Assembly: GCF_050908995.1 (NCBI RefSeq)
Contig: NC_135119.1
Span: 13,268,001 to 13,332,000, forward strand
DNA length: 64,000 nucleotides
Source of the DNA: Andrena cerasifolii
Lineage: Eukaryota; Arthropoda; Insecta; Hymenoptera; Andrenidae
Reading direction: 5' to 3'
Shown: positions 24,111 to 36,046 of the stretch, piece after piece
How positions within the stretch are numbered: the stretch's first letter is position 1
Layout of the letters: every line of letters begins with the position of its first letter
The notes under the pieces: generated by a model
Databases searched by the model: none
What the model saw: only the letters and a program-made list of their open reading frames with translations
Told to the model about the DNA's origin: nothing
Position numbers and translations under genes: made by a program

Positions 24111-24249
24111 CCGGTATTCCTAGTCGCTATTTATTCTTAAGCAAATGCTTAAGCATTCGGCATCCTTTACTAGCTACTAGGTTAGTAGAGGATGCCGCAT
24201 GCTTAAGCATTTGCTTAAGAATAAGTAGCGACTAGGAATACCGGCCTTA
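24106..24249. mobile_element. Nearly perfect hairpin MITE next to the previous one
   Basis: CTAAGGCCGGTATTCCTAGT at the left and its exact inverse at the right close a hairpin that also pairs CTTAAGCAAATGCTTAAGCA with its mirror. About 140 bp in total, sharing its first bases with the end of the 23878-24110 element. A TA target duplication is possible but not certain. Confidence 0.85.
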
Positions 24250-24888
24250 GACTCTTTCCAATGCTCTTTTGTTTTACCTGTCTCATAGAATCAATGTTAA
24301 AAAAATTATTCAAAAAATTTTGTTCAATCTTAAATGCAACAAAAGTTAATCGAAATATGTACCTTCCTAAATAAACACAGTAGTAAGGTTGCAGATTTCT
24401 GGTAAATCTAAAATAAAAATGAGAAAATACACGTTCAAAGATTTCTTCCGGTGTGCAGTATCTACGAATATATTTAACGATAAATTTTTAATTTAGACCC
24501 TCCTTGATTTATTTGCATCGAAGCTAACTGACGGTACTGATCGGCCACTACATCAGGAAAAATAACGTTTTGTTAAATGTACCTCCTTTTAATAAACTTT
24601 CTAAAAAGATACTGTTTGTATTACTATGTACAATCATTTTTATATGCTCTTCAACAACCAACTTAACTTAGAACACTGTCGATTTACGAAAATTGTAACG
24701 TTAAATATGTTAGTAAATAATGCACATTCACACACGCTTGATCACGTGTCCGATTATTTCTCGTTTTTTAACCCCAGCAGTAAAAAAAATTGACTAGAAT
24801 TTGTGATTGCGCTGTTAATTAACCATTTTTTAAGTTAAAATATATGACTTTTCTAATTTGTAAGTGGGACGGTTTCTGTACGGAGTTT
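24250..24888. other. 3' flank of the synaptotagmin-like gene
   Basis: AT-rich DNA downstream of the stop codon at 24889 (minus). It should hold the 3' untranslated region. Confidence 0.5.
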
Positions 24889-26877
24889 TTAATCTTTCGG
24901 TTCAGTAATATCACCACAATAAGTTTCTAGTTCAGATAATGGTAACCATTGTGCTGATGCACCCTTTCCTGATAGTACACGATAAAAGAGGTCTGTCTGA
25001 CACTTGTTAGACACCTCACATTTAGCCACAAGTTCACCGTTTGCTCGTAAAACAATAAATTCTATTACACATTTTAATAATACTTTGCTATGAATATCAA
25101 AGTTTAAAATATCATTCCATACAGGACTAATTGTTTCACGCTGTATACTAGATTTCTTCTTCTTAATGCTTTTGCCGTCTTGAGTAATTTTTACCTAAAG
25201 GGATTAAAATGTGTAAAAACTACATGAATTAAAACATTTACTTTTTCATAGAATATCTGTAAATATTTTATACTTACTTTTACGTATAGACTCATATTTC
25301 TGGAGTTATTAAGAATAGGTAGGTGCTTTGCTCTGACAACTATAATTGTTAATTTCTCTGCAGATGGTTGATACGAGAGAGAAACCATAAGTTCTCCATG
25401 GACTAGGGGCCTGGCTCCACATTCAATATCGGATCGGAGGATCGGTTTTGTAATAAGGGTTACAGATGCATGCAAAAGATTAATCACTGAAGACAGAGGG
25501 AGTTGTACGTAACCCAAACTGCGATGTCTAGAGAATGCATCGAAGTCATAAAGCAGAATTTCCAATGTCCTTGCAGCCAATGATGACTCGGGCATAATTT
25601 CAAAAACGAAATCCTCGTCAAACACTATTAATCATAATTAAAAATATATTAAAGTTTATAATCATATAAATTTATTTCCGTATTATACATACAATTTACA
25701 ATTTAATTTATATGTGTACTTACCAGGGTTCAAAGTCCGCCTATGTATTCTCGTTTGCCATACGTTGCTTCGATCAGGTAGCAAACGTACTTTAGCATAA
25801 GGATCTGCAATGCCACTTAGTTCTCGGGCATGAAGATCATGAGCCTGTATAAATTGAAAGAACTTTATATTTTTTTTTACTATATTAATTTGAGAATCTA
25901 CTGTGAAGAATATTAAAAATAAGTATTTATGCAAACGATCATTGGAACATTACCTCGATAAGCCTAACAGTAAGAATACCAGCACTTGCATCGTAAATTA
26001 AACCCATTCGTAATTCACCTCTAATTTCATCAGTTGAAGACGTTGACGAAGAAGAGGACAGCTTAATCACATAAAAGATTAAAGTACAAATAAAAGCATG
26101 CTGGAAATATTGTTTAATCGTCGAGAAATTTTTCTTACCTTCTGACGCGAAGTTGCCTCAACTTCAATGTTACTGAGCCTGGAAAATGAATCAGTTAGGC
26201 TTTTCGGTGGTGGCTTTACAATTACCATACGCTTTTCCGACGATGCCACCGCTCCTTCCGATAATAGTGGTAGTGCAAAAGAGCTAATAGGTGATATTGA
26301 AATGTCTTCGGATTCTGATAGATATTGTAAAACTGAAAATAATGATATATCAAAGGTAAGTAAGAGAAATAATAAAAAGATTGTTATTCGTGTACTCGAG
26401 ACATTTACCTCCTGTAGGTGATTCATTTGCGGTGTTATTAAATGCATAATTAGATTGGCATTCTCGAACGTCAGAATCACCGTTTTGTTTTAAAATGTTA
26501 TTCGCATCACTTAGAATAACAGTAGATCCCACATTTACAAAGACATCTTTTGACGACTGTTGTATTTCTTCTGCTCTATTTAATAGATCTTTCTCAAACC
26601 TAAGATATATACGTAAATTTTAGAATTTATGTATTAATTTTAAGCAATACATTCATTTTCATCGTCACTAAAACTGCTTTGATTCCTCTTTAAATTTCTT
26701 TGAAAAGTGTTTGATATTATTAAGAAATACATGCCAATTGAGGGGACCTCTGCCTGGACTACGAGGCAGTCGTCTATGTCTAAGACAAAATGCATAGACA
26801 ATAACTGCGGAAATAGCTCCAGTAGCAGCCCCGATTGTTCCCAAAACAGCAACAATCCCAACACCATGGACATCCAT
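24889..26877 (-). CDS. Synaptotagmin-like protein, one membrane segment and two C2 domains (7 exons)
   Basis: Exons (minus): 26675-26877, 26409-26599, 26139-26332, 25954-26061, 25724-25844, 25278-25624, 24889-25194; total 489 residues. Residues 6-32 are a hydrophobic N-terminal anchor followed by RHRRLPRSPGR on the cytosolic side. A polar linker of about 170 residues leads to C2A (211-325) and C2B (349-480). In C2A the calcium ligands are only partly kept: E240 replaces the first Asp, D246, D299 and D301 remain, and R307 replaces the fifth. C2B has N378, N379 and S384 where Asps are usual. The protein is therefore probably weakly calcium-dependent or independent, as in Syt12/Syt14-type members; the exact orthologue is unsettled. 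It would act in vesicle traffic. The exon 1 donor (CA|GTTTTA) is weak, so that join is the least certain. Confidence 0.85.
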
Positions 26878-27200
26878 TTTCAGTTTAAGTTTGAAGCATA
26901 ATTATTTTGTGAGCCTGCATGATTTGATTTTCAGTTAATAAAACGCAAAATATCTTCTAAAACTGTTTCACTTAATATGTTCATTTACGCTTCTATTTAT
27001 ATTAAGTTTTCACAGAGTTATTCTGTATGTAGATAAACACCCCATAACAAGGTATTGAACGTTCTACACACAGAAACAATATATTGTGCGATCCTCACTC
27101 TTATGTATGTGTATGTATTGCACGAAGGTAGTTGTAAGACATCGGGATATCGAGGTCCGATGTAGTGCGAAATTCAAACTCCTTTTATATGGGAAAGTAA
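26878..27200. other. Upstream flank of the synaptotagmin-like gene
   Basis: No coding exon seen; likely promoter and 5' untranslated sequence of the minus-strand gene. Confidence 0.4.
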
Positions 27201-27350
27201 GGCCGTCTGTCCACGAAGCGTCGCGCCATAGACGCGTACGCGTAGAGACCAATCGTACGCCAGGCATCTTGACAAATACACATCAATCCGTCGTACGATT
27301 GGTGTCTACGCGTACGCGTCTACGACGCGACGCTTCGTGGACAGACGGCC
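27201..27350. mobile_element. 150-bp PIF/Harbinger-like hairpin MITE
   Basis: GGCCGTCTGTCCACGAAGCG at the left is the exact inverse of the right end. The arms run about 60 bp and include an ACGCGTACGCGT core. TAA flanks both sides (27198-27200 and 27351-27353), the 3-bp TWA duplication expected for PIF/Harbinger insertions. Confidence 0.8.
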
Positions 27351-27353
27351 TAA

Positions 27354-28724
27354 GTAATTAAGTTACGGGCATACTGTATGCGGATTTAAAGCGAACAGCG
27401 CATCTGGGAGGTTTTAGATAGAGTCCAAATGGGAGATGGTAGAGAGGTAATCTGCTAGGAGTCATAAATACGTAGTGTGCGTTAATATCTTTTGGAAGGC
27501 TTTATTGTCAAGTTTCGTTAACGTGTTTCTGTGGCGTTAACAGCCGTATCTTAATCCGGGATGCATACAAAGGCCTAGGAGTGTATGGAAGTTTTTGAAC
27601 TGGCAGTTAGCCTCGGGTGCAAACAATGGATAACGTTAGGTTGCCAAACCCTGGGTTGCCGAAATCCGAGAAACAATGAAGCCACAATCTGTGTTGGGAG
27701 TCGTTCTCCGATCCTAAAGATGTAGCTATCGCGAAGGACAGCCCAAAGAGGGAGATAGCATCGTTTTGATTGGACGAAAGGATCCGAGGAAGAGCTCGGA
27801 AGGACACGCCAGAATCGGAAGAGTTCAGAGTAGGGCGCTCGATGGCGCTCGACGGTTAGTAGCGCGGGAACAAGTTTGTACAAATGTCAGATCGATCGTG
27901 TGAGCGAGCTCTCTAATAGCTTACTACATATCTTGTAACAAATATACCGAATCCAAACTTTAGTCTTATCAGATCCTTTGAAAATCCGCACGCAAAGTCG
28001 CGAGCTGAATGCTTCAGTGCTCCACGGGCACGAGCCGGGCTTTTATTAGAAATCCCCAGTAGATCGTGCAACAAAATTGGTGACAACGGTGGGATATTCA
28101 CAATTAAATCATTGGCGGGATTAAAGTGTGGGTGAAAATTTTAAACGGAAGTTTTCGGGCACGTGACTTTGCGGCTCGTGAGTGCACCTTCGAGGAGTTT
28201 ATTGCGATTGGACGTTGAACTTTGTATTTGTGCGCGAAAAGATGTGATTTAATGTGGATGTTGCGGATATGGACCATATTTTCGGCAGCTAACCAACTTA
28301 TGAAAAGTTCGGACAAATTCGGTACGAAGTGAAATTTACGAAGCTTCGACGTTTAATGTTGTAAGGATCCTGCCGTAAGAGTCGACGAAATATATATTTT
28401 ACCAAAGTTTCGTAAAGTAAAAATAAGAATTTTATTGGACGTTTGAATGTTTTTCACAGAATAAATTTTATTTAGCAACATATTACTAGCCTAGTTGGTC
28501 ATTATCACACATTCTCCTTTCAATGTTTTATTACACACCCCATGGTCAAATATAATACATTTTACAGCTTATGGGTATTATAACTATTAACTAGGTGAGA
28601 AATATAAATATCGTCATGAAAAAAAACATAGTCCATAAAGTATAGCAATATTAACGTTACATTCAATATCGGAAATACACATCACGAATCTGCTTTAATT
28701 TATGAACCTAGGAATTAAGATAGG
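27354..28724. other. No gene seen
   Basis: Mixed-composition intergenic DNA between the synaptotagmin-like gene and CENP-A. The frame at 27575-27883 (minus) has no recognisable feature. Confidence 0.5.
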
Positions 28725-28758
28725 TCATGTATTTATAACCTTATCTTGTGTCTTAAGC

Positions 28759-29563
28759 TCACGCTTTTTTTTGCATTGACAGTAATGTACAATCTTCAAA
28801 GAACTGAATTATATACGCTTCAGCTGCCTCTTGCAGTGCCTGTAGTGCACTAGCCTGCAATCTACGTACGCGTTAAACTGCACTGATACAATGTCCAGGG
28901 GATATTGAAAACATAGAGCTGGGTATCAAAGTTCTGATAAGCCTACCTGTTGACGTTCTCCTCTGCACATAGGTTCATTAAAATCTCTCTCACTAAACGG
29001 GTGAAGGGAAGTATCGGTATGAGTAACTTTATGGAGCGTCTCATATACAGAATTTCTTTTAAGACTGGGGCTTCTCTATGAACTACCCTGCGTCTATTCA
29101 CTAGAACACGAGTCTGCGAAAACATTTAGAACGAATAATAACAACATCTAGATAGTATTATTCACTATATATTAAAGTGGAACAAAAGTGGAGCCGCAGA
29201 AGAATTTTCGACAATACCCGTACTTACGACGTTACATTTCTCACCACGCCAAGTACTGTCACGGGAACTATAACAAAAATGACAAATTTTTGCTGGTTCC
29301 GTTTCACAGATAACACTAACGATAATATTTCACGTAGTAAATACACGTATGACGCTTGCGATAATTAAAAATGACAGGCTTCGTTCAGTGGAATGTACAA
29401 ATTCACACGAAACATTGTACTTTCCCGAACGTTAAATTCCAAAAGTATATTTTTCACCGACAGTATTGTTATTTCATACATATTAACTTGTTAAGTATAA
29501 CATCGCATGTCCGTCAATGAAGGGACGGTTAACTAACCTCGCTTCACTTTTGCGACGCACCAT
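28759..29563 (-). CDS. CENP-A: CENP-A centromeric histone H3 variant (4 exons), last exon apparently frame-broken
   Basis: Exons (minus): 29538-29563, 29228-29267, 28947-29113, 28759-28861; 111 residues as read. It starts MVRRKSEA, a short basic tail unlike canonical H3. The histone fold shows KLLIPILPFTRLVREIL (alpha 1), a loop 1 three residues longer than H3 (a CENP-A hallmark), and LQASALQALQEAAEAY (alpha 2). The protein would replace H3 in centromeric nucleosomes. In exon 4 the frame ends SMQKKA-stop directly after a run of eight A. The neighbouring frame continues KRELKTQDKV, resembling the H3 end KRVTIMPKDIQL, to a stop at 28725. So either the run has one A too many (sequence error) or the gene has lost alpha 3. 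Exon 2 is a 40-nt microexon with two in-frame acceptors 12 nt apart, inferred from phase only. Confidence 0.85.
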
Positions 29564-29837
29564 TTTTCTTGCTTTTAACTTCACCCTTAGACAGGGTAGC
29601 AAGCAGTGATCGGCGGAAATCCCGTACGCCCATCAGTGATGCCAGAACCGTGGATTTCGCCCACGAGCACTACCCCCCATTCTACGACCAAACGTACCCC
29701 CTCCTAGCGCCTGTACCGCAGCACACAAGCATACCCGTCCCTCTATCCGTGTGCCGTACGCGCTGCCTGACCGGCGCTCTCCGGCGAGAATTCGTTTTAT
29801 CGATATCGAAGCGCCTGGGTCACAAGCCAAACGTCCA
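29564..29837. other. Shared 5' flank of CENP-A and NDUFS6
   Basis: The CENP-A start (29563, minus) and the NDUFS6 start (30385, plus) diverge over 821 bp. This first part has no gene; the inverted repeat at 29838-30212 fills much of the rest. Confidence 0.5.
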
Positions 29838-30212
29838 GAGTTCAAATCCCAGCCCGGATATTCTACTTTTTTTCTTTAATTATTCTCTAATTTCTCTTTC
29901 TATATTCTCAGTAGAACAAAAACTTGAAAACTGTTAATTTACAAAACATTTTCGCAAGTGGCTAATGTATGATGTTGCTCTTCCGCCTTTTTTATACATA
30001 AACAGAAATAAATCTTATTTATGTATAATATTAAATCTCTGTTTACGTATAAAAAGACAGAAGACCAACATCGTCATTAGCCAGCTGCGAAAATGCTTTG
30101 TAAATTAATAGTTTTCAAGTTTTTATTCTACTGAGAATATAGAAAGAGAAATTAGAGAATAATTAATGAAAAAAGTAGAATCTTCGCATCGGGATTTGAA
30201 TTCCCGTTTGTT
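29838..30212. repeat. Palindromic pair of tRNA-derived SINE-like copies
   Basis: Two arms of about 175-190 bp are inverted copies around a centre near 30015. Each outer end carries a pol III B-box-like sequence: GAGTTCAAATCCC on plus at the left, and AATTCAAATCCCG on minus at the right. Both are followed by ATTCTACTTTTTT and TATATTCTCAGTAGAA. Outside the left arm, the sequence from 29810 resembles the 3' half of a tRNA. It looks like two head-on SINE tails or a foldback element that captured one. Confidence 0.7.
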
Positions 30213-30384
30213 TTCGAGCGATAAGAAAGGAGGCGAAGACAGATTTCGAATGTAATAAACTTCATCCTTAACTCTTTAAAGTTCGAACTTCGCGCTCCAA
30301 GAGCTTGCGCTAAACGCCGCTAGAGCGAGAATCGCATCACAAAGCGACTTCTCAAGGGGAAAATGGACAACGTTAAAGGCAAAC

Positions 30385-30945
30385 ATGGCGAGTAAGAAAA
30401 TCGTTGGGCTTTTTGGAACTTCCAATAAAACTTTTAAAGTTTCCTCTGCAAATGTAATAACACGAAATGTACACGATGTAATATCGAATAGTGGTAAAAA
30501 AGTGACGCATACTGGTCAGGTAATAAAAGATTTTTAGAAATTTATTTAGATTTCTTTCTTAAAAATAATGTCACATAACATGGATGCTTTATTTATACTA
30601 AAATACATGTATTTTTTACGATAGATATATGATGAAGATGATTATCGTAATGCTAGATTCGTAAACAGGCCAAAAGAAGTTAATAACAATTGGGCTATAA
30701 AATTAATAGCAGAAGTACCACCTGCAGCTACAAAAGATAGAATTGTGGCTTGCAATGGTGGTGGTGGACCCCTGGGACATCCAAAAGTTTATATTAACTT
30801 AGTACGAATTAAAATGATTGCTTATTATTGGATTCACATAGTAATATCATATTTTACATATAAATCTGTTTTTCTTTAGGATAAACCTGGCAACCATACT
30901 TGTGGTTACTGTGGTTTACGTTTTTATAAAGAAGATCATCACTGA
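30385..30945 (+). CDS. NDUFS6: NADH dehydrogenase iron-sulfur protein 6, mitochondrial (3 exons)
   Basis: Exons: 30385-30519, 30625-30801, 30880-30945; 125 residues, all joins in phase 0. It is the small zinc-binding accessory subunit of respiratory complex I in the matrix arm, needed for late assembly of the N-module. The zinc ligands are visible as C88, H97, C112 and C115 in CNGGGGPLGHPKVYINL and HTCGYCGLRF, and the chain ends KEDHH. The first 30 or so residues (MASKKIVGLFGTSNKTFKVS) are basic and hydroxylated, fitting a mitochondrial presequence. Length is normal for the family. It converges with SYS1, whose stop codon lies 178 bp downstream. Confidence 0.96.
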
Positions 30946-31122
30946 GCAACAAACTACAATGAATGCAAGTAGTGTTACATTTATGTATAAATAATGTAAA
31001 TATATTAAAAGACACATTTTGTAATCAATAGAAATGTTTATTTAAAATAATAACAATATTTATTTAATCAGATTTGTTTGTGACTTTGATGAAACTTAAA
31101 CAATTTCTGTATGAATTATATT

Positions 31123-31605
31123 TTACAACGCTGTCTTATGACTATTCATACCTAATGGTATGGCTTGTAATTCAGTTTTCATACAAAGGAATTCACCGCA
31201 TACACACATGATACTTAAAGATACAATGTTCAAACACCACCAACTAAATGTTGAAGGGAAACTTGCATTGTACATCCAGCAGCATAATAAATGTATCAGG
31301 TGTGCTGTACATGCAAAATCCATACATTGTTTTGTTCGTTGTACCAACCACCACAATGTGAATGCTCCAACTAACGCATTTGCAATGAAAATGATTATAA
31401 TAAGTTGACCAGCAAAGTCGCGTACATGTATTTCCTTATAATGAAACGCATAATCTAATGATTTTGTTGATCCAAGGAACGAAGCAACAATCCAGATCCA
31501 CAATCCAAGGCAGAAGTACATGACAGTTTGGACAGCAATTATTTGAGATATTATAAGAAAAGGATCCCATATTGTTTTACGAAATTGGCCAGAAATATTA
31601 TTCAT
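31123..31605 (-). CDS. SYS1: SYS1 Golgi membrane protein (single coding exon)
   Basis: The 160-residue uninterrupted frame starts MNNISGQFRKTIWDPFLI and matches the SYS1 family: QFRxxxWDPxLIxSQI at the N-terminus, a QCMDFACTAHLIHLLCCW core, and GEFLCMKTELQAIPLG near the end. Four hydrophobic segments lie at about residues 15-45, 65-88, 97-115 and 120-140. SYS1 is a multi-pass trans-Golgi protein that recruits the ARL3/ARFRP1 GTPase and so helps retrograde and endosome-to-Golgi traffic. The start ATG is the first in frame; any 5' intron would be non-coding. A minus AATAAA at 31037-31042 is a good poly(A) signal. Confidence 0.95.
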   Translation of the reverse strand: MNNISGQFRKTIWDPFLIISQIIAVQTVMYFCLGLWIWIVASFLGSTKSLDYAFHYKEIHVRDFAGQLIIIIFIANALVGAFTLWWLVQRTKQCMDFACTAHLIHLLCCWMYNASFPSTFSWWCLNIVSLSIMCVCGEFLCMKTELQAIPLGMNSHKTAL

Positions 31606-34426
31606 TGTCTTTCGGTTTAAAAATTTTATATCTGTTTACTCAAAAAACGGTTCTCTCTTATCTTGTCTGCTTTGTGCTGTACTGTCATTTTAATTTTTCA
31701 TCCAATCTAAAATAAAGGGTATTTGATGTATGAAAATCAAATTCTATATATCCAGGGTGAGGCACCTAATTCAACAACTTTAAATTGCTCGTAAAATGTT
31801 CGTTCTATGACCAAATGTTTCAAATAAAATTTGCATTACAATATGGGGTGTACATAATCCAATAGTTGATTTTTTGCTAACCTGTATTTTTATCCGGATA
31901 CACCATTGGTTCTTTGGGTAGAACACATTAAATGATATATTAGAGTTTGAGAAAAGTATGAAATGCTTCATAGAAGGTATTAGCATGTATATGGTTAAAG
32001 ATACAGAGATATCCATTCAACCATGATTTAATTTTAACTTGAGTACCATTACGAATAATTCAATACCTTCTATGCCTATATAGCTCATACTTGCTTACTC
32101 AGCATTAAATACTTTCTCTGGAATTATTCGGAATTAAAAAAAACGAAGGTAACCTTTGCAGTTCGATTGAATAGCAAAATAACGGAGCTTTTAGTTTACA
32201 GAGTTTCAATTTCATCCAAAGTTTATTTCAAATATTTTTTCACAAAACGAAAAGTTTTTAAGTATAATGTTAACTCGTAATTTGAGAAATTAAGATTTTA
32301 ATAAATTCAAAAGCGTACTCCAAAATATTTCACTACGTGTCAAAAGAAGGTGGATACAAAGCCATACATAAACAAAGCACACTAAACGAAGAATAGTTGT
32401 CTGCCAAAAAATTTGTTTGTATGAACAAGCAACAGAGAATGATGCGTTTTTCCTATACAAGAATAAAGTAACATGTTTTAGTTTGCTAAGTAAAAAAGCA
32501 ATGTAGCAGACCTCAAATGAGGAACACATATTTATGGCTTTCAAAACCGATCATGAAATGCAATGGCAAAAATTTGATCGTTGGAAATTATTTATCGACC
32601 CTTGAAACGAGTAAATTAGTTTACATTGGCAGTTTTAAATGAAAATAAATATTTAGTCTTTAAACTATAAAGTGAGCTTTAAATTGTATGAACACAATGA
32701 TCCAAAACACAAATAAAGAAATTGTGAATAGTTCTACAATATTTGTTATGGTACTGCCTGTAGTTATAACATTCTTTGCAATAATCATCACATTTAAATC
32801 TGATTGAATATTTATGGACTATTTAGATAGTAGAGTTTAGGTAACAGCCATTAGCCCAAAAAAGAGAACTAAAACTACAAATAACAGAAGAGTTTGAATG
32901 TGTTATGTTGGATTACCTAAGAAAAACTATTTCTAGCATATTCAAACATTTGAAGCACATTATTATTGAACAAAACAGATAGTTAAAATATTACACTTCC
33001 TGTGATTTTGTTAATGCATACGTTTATTGTATATTAAGGTATTCTTCCATGAAGAGTGCCTGACTGTTTTTGTGATGCTAAAATTAGTATATAATAAATC
33101 ATAAGTTTATAATAAATAAATGAAGCAATAACATACAGTATTGTCCCGTCAAGAGCACGGGTCTTCCGTTCCGTTAAAAGAACATTTCTATCTCCGCTAT
33201 TTCTTATAGAGTCGCCGCGGCAGGTGCGAGAGACTAAAAATGAGCGAGAGGGCACGCGACACTCGCAAGCGACAAGCGACGCATAAATTTCATTTGAGAT
33301 AGCGGCAGCCAAAGGCGAGTCAAATAGCATAACGTTTCGTTAAAAGACCGCCGCACTGTCCTCCCCGAGCAGCGTACTTACAACGGGACACCACTGTACA
33401 TATTTATTACCACAATTCGAGTATTAACGCAAGTCACTGTACCTGTGAATAAAAATATAGGAAAAAAATATATCCTAAAAATTACCACATGGACACATCG
33501 ACACGTTAATATTGACTATTTACACTAACTGCAAATACGTAATTAAATCGTACTTTTACAATATCCTTCTAGTTTCTTTGGGATGCGATAGAATATGTAC
33601 AGTGTGCAAACGATGTAAACAATTCTCGGCCACACAGAGGATGTGTTCCATTTCGCGCATTGAGTGCATAGACTGCAGGCAATGGTGATTGGTGGTTCAT
33701 ACGGTCAGTGAATAGACTGCACAACCTAATTCGTAGAATTCCCTAGAATCCTCCAACTTTTAGCACATGATGCGTGCAGAAACTAATATACATCGAACGA
33801 GGGGCAGCCAATCATCGACATAGACATATGTTTAGGGACGGAGGAATAATAGTGCAACTATTGGCAAGGGGAGTGATACGTATTTGAGGGCGGGGGGAGA
33901 GCACCTACATCTGCCTGGATTTAATTGGTTGCATTCTACGCATGCTCCGTACCGCTAATTATGAAAAAGTGTTTGCTACAGATTAGTACATACAGACGTC
34001 TAATTGTAAATATATACTAACGAAGTGATTATTCACGAATATAAATTGTAAAAGTAATGAAAATTGAAGAGAAATATACATCTATAATTATTAAAATATA
34101 TGAGGTGAATACATGGACATAGGAATATATGAGACGGATGAATAGTTGCGGTGGGTGATATCCTTGCGGGAGGGGCGACGATGTAACCCATGCCTTCTTT
34201 CTATTGACTGCTGCTTCGCACAAGCGCAGTGATGCGTAATGATGAACGTTTGCCGCGTCGCAAGTATAGATAGTGGCAGCCATATTTGAAGCGTTTCTCG
34301 TAGGTGTTTCCCCCTCCAATCACGGCAATTAATCGCTATGAACCTGCTTTTACATAAATATCTGTGAAGAGGTTAGATTTATCTCACATGTTTCTATTAA
34401 TCCTGTAAACATAATTGAAGTGAAAA
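31606..34426. other. No gene seen; repeat remnants
   Basis: About 2.8 kb without a supportable exon. A CCAGGGTGAGGCACC motif at about 31751 resembles a transposon edge, and 33187-33262 is related to the repeat at 22960-23115. The last few hundred bases should be the bystin promoter and leader. Confidence 0.5.
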
Positions 34427-36046
34427 ATGGGGAAGGCTAAAAGAGTAAAAGTTTCGAAAGGTGAAACGAAACAACAAAAAGTGCCCTTGGCAGAACAGAT
34501 AGAAGATGAAAAAACATTGAAATCAAAAAACAGAAACAAAATTAAAATACGCACGGACGAAGATGAAGAGGTAACATTTTATAGCTTAATAAAATTTTCG
34601 GGATAATACAAATACATATTTCATTGTTAGACGTACTGTCTATAGAACCAAACAATAATTTGCATGAAGATAAGTCACTAATCCTGTTTGTTGTAGTATG
34701 AAATAAATACCCTAAGTCAGATTATTTATATTATTTCAAATAAAATTATTAAAACCTTTTAAAGATTTAATCAACGTGAATTTTAAACATATCTTTTCAC
34801 TCTAAATTGTGTAGTTTGTGGACCCTACCCTCACAAGGAGGATCTTATCACAAGCCAGGCAACAACAATTAGAAATTGACGGAGAAAGTGAAATGGGACA
34901 CGCATCAGATTCTAAGAAAAAACTACAAGTAAAGCTTGACACAGAATTTAGCGATACAGAGGAACAGTCAAGCGAAGATGAATGTAATGATTTACAGTAT
35001 TATGAAAATATTGAAATTAACGAAGAAGATGAACGTGCTATACAAATGTTTATGTCTAGAAATTCTGCACCTATGAAAACATTGGCTGATATAATACTGG
35101 AGAAATTAACAGAAAAGAAGACAGAAATTGAAACTCAGTTTTCAGATATAGGTTCTGTGCAAATGCAAGAATTGGATCCAAGGATTAAAACGATGTACGA
35201 AGGTGTTAGAGATGTTTTAGCGAAATATCGCAGTGGAAAATTACCTAAGGCATTTAAAATTGTTCCTAGTTTAAGAAATTGGGAACAAATATTGTACATT
35301 ACAGATCCTCCGAAATGGTCTGCTGCTGCGATGTACCAAGCTACAAGAATATTTGCATCTAATCTTAAAGACAAAATGGCACAGAGATTTTATAATTTGG
35401 TATTGTTGCCTCGTATTAGAGACGATTTAATAGAGTACAAAAGATTAAACTTCCACTTGTATCAAGCATTACGGAAAGCATTATTTAAACCTGCTGGTTT
35501 TATGAAGGGGATTCTACTTCCGTTATTAGAGTCTGGAACTTGTACATTACGAGAAGCTGTGATTGTTGGATCTGTAATCGCTAAAAATTCAATACCAATT
35601 CTACATTCTTCAGCAGCAATATTGAAAATTGCAGAAATGGATTACACAGGCGCAAATAGTATTTTTCTTAGGATATTTTTGGATAAAAAGTATGCACTTC
35701 CATACAGAGTTGTAGATGGTGTTGTGTTTCATTTCCTCAGGTAAAAATTATATTAGTATTTGAATTATACAGTCTTAATTAGTATTATTATATGTTGAAG
35801 ATAACATTTGCTTGTAGGTTTGAGAGAGATCCTAGAGAACTTCCAGTACTATGGCACCAATCATTATTAACATTTGTACAGCGCTACAAAAGTGATATTA
35901 GTTCTGAACAAAAAGAGTCTTTACTAGGGTTATTGAAGAAACAATCGCATCATGCAATTACACCTGAAATACGACGCGAATTACAGCATGCCAAATGCAG
36001 AGATGTGGAAGCTACAGAACCTAAATCCGAACCAATGGTTTATTGA
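34427..36046 (+). CDS. BYSL: Bystin (3 exons)
   Basis: Exons: 34427-34570, 34815-35740, 35818-36046; 432 residues, close to the 437 of human bystin. It starts MGKAKRVKVSKGE, a basic N-terminus. An acidic stretch follows around residues 85-125 (FSDTEEQSSEDE). The conserved bystin domain then runs to the end, with LPKAFKIVPSLRNWEQILY, KPAGFMKGILLPLLESGTCT and ALPYRVVDGVVFHF. Bystin (yeast Enp1) is a nucleolar and cytoplasmic 40S pre-ribosome factor. The C-terminal tail KSEPMVY is unremarkable. Intron phases are consistent, and AG|GTAAAA splits an Arg codon at the second junction. Confidence 0.97.

Noticed and set aside
29810..29862. Possible tRNA gene
   Set aside because: Only the B-box half looks tRNA-like; no cloverleaf with proper D and acceptor stems could be drawn. 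Treated as SINE remnant.
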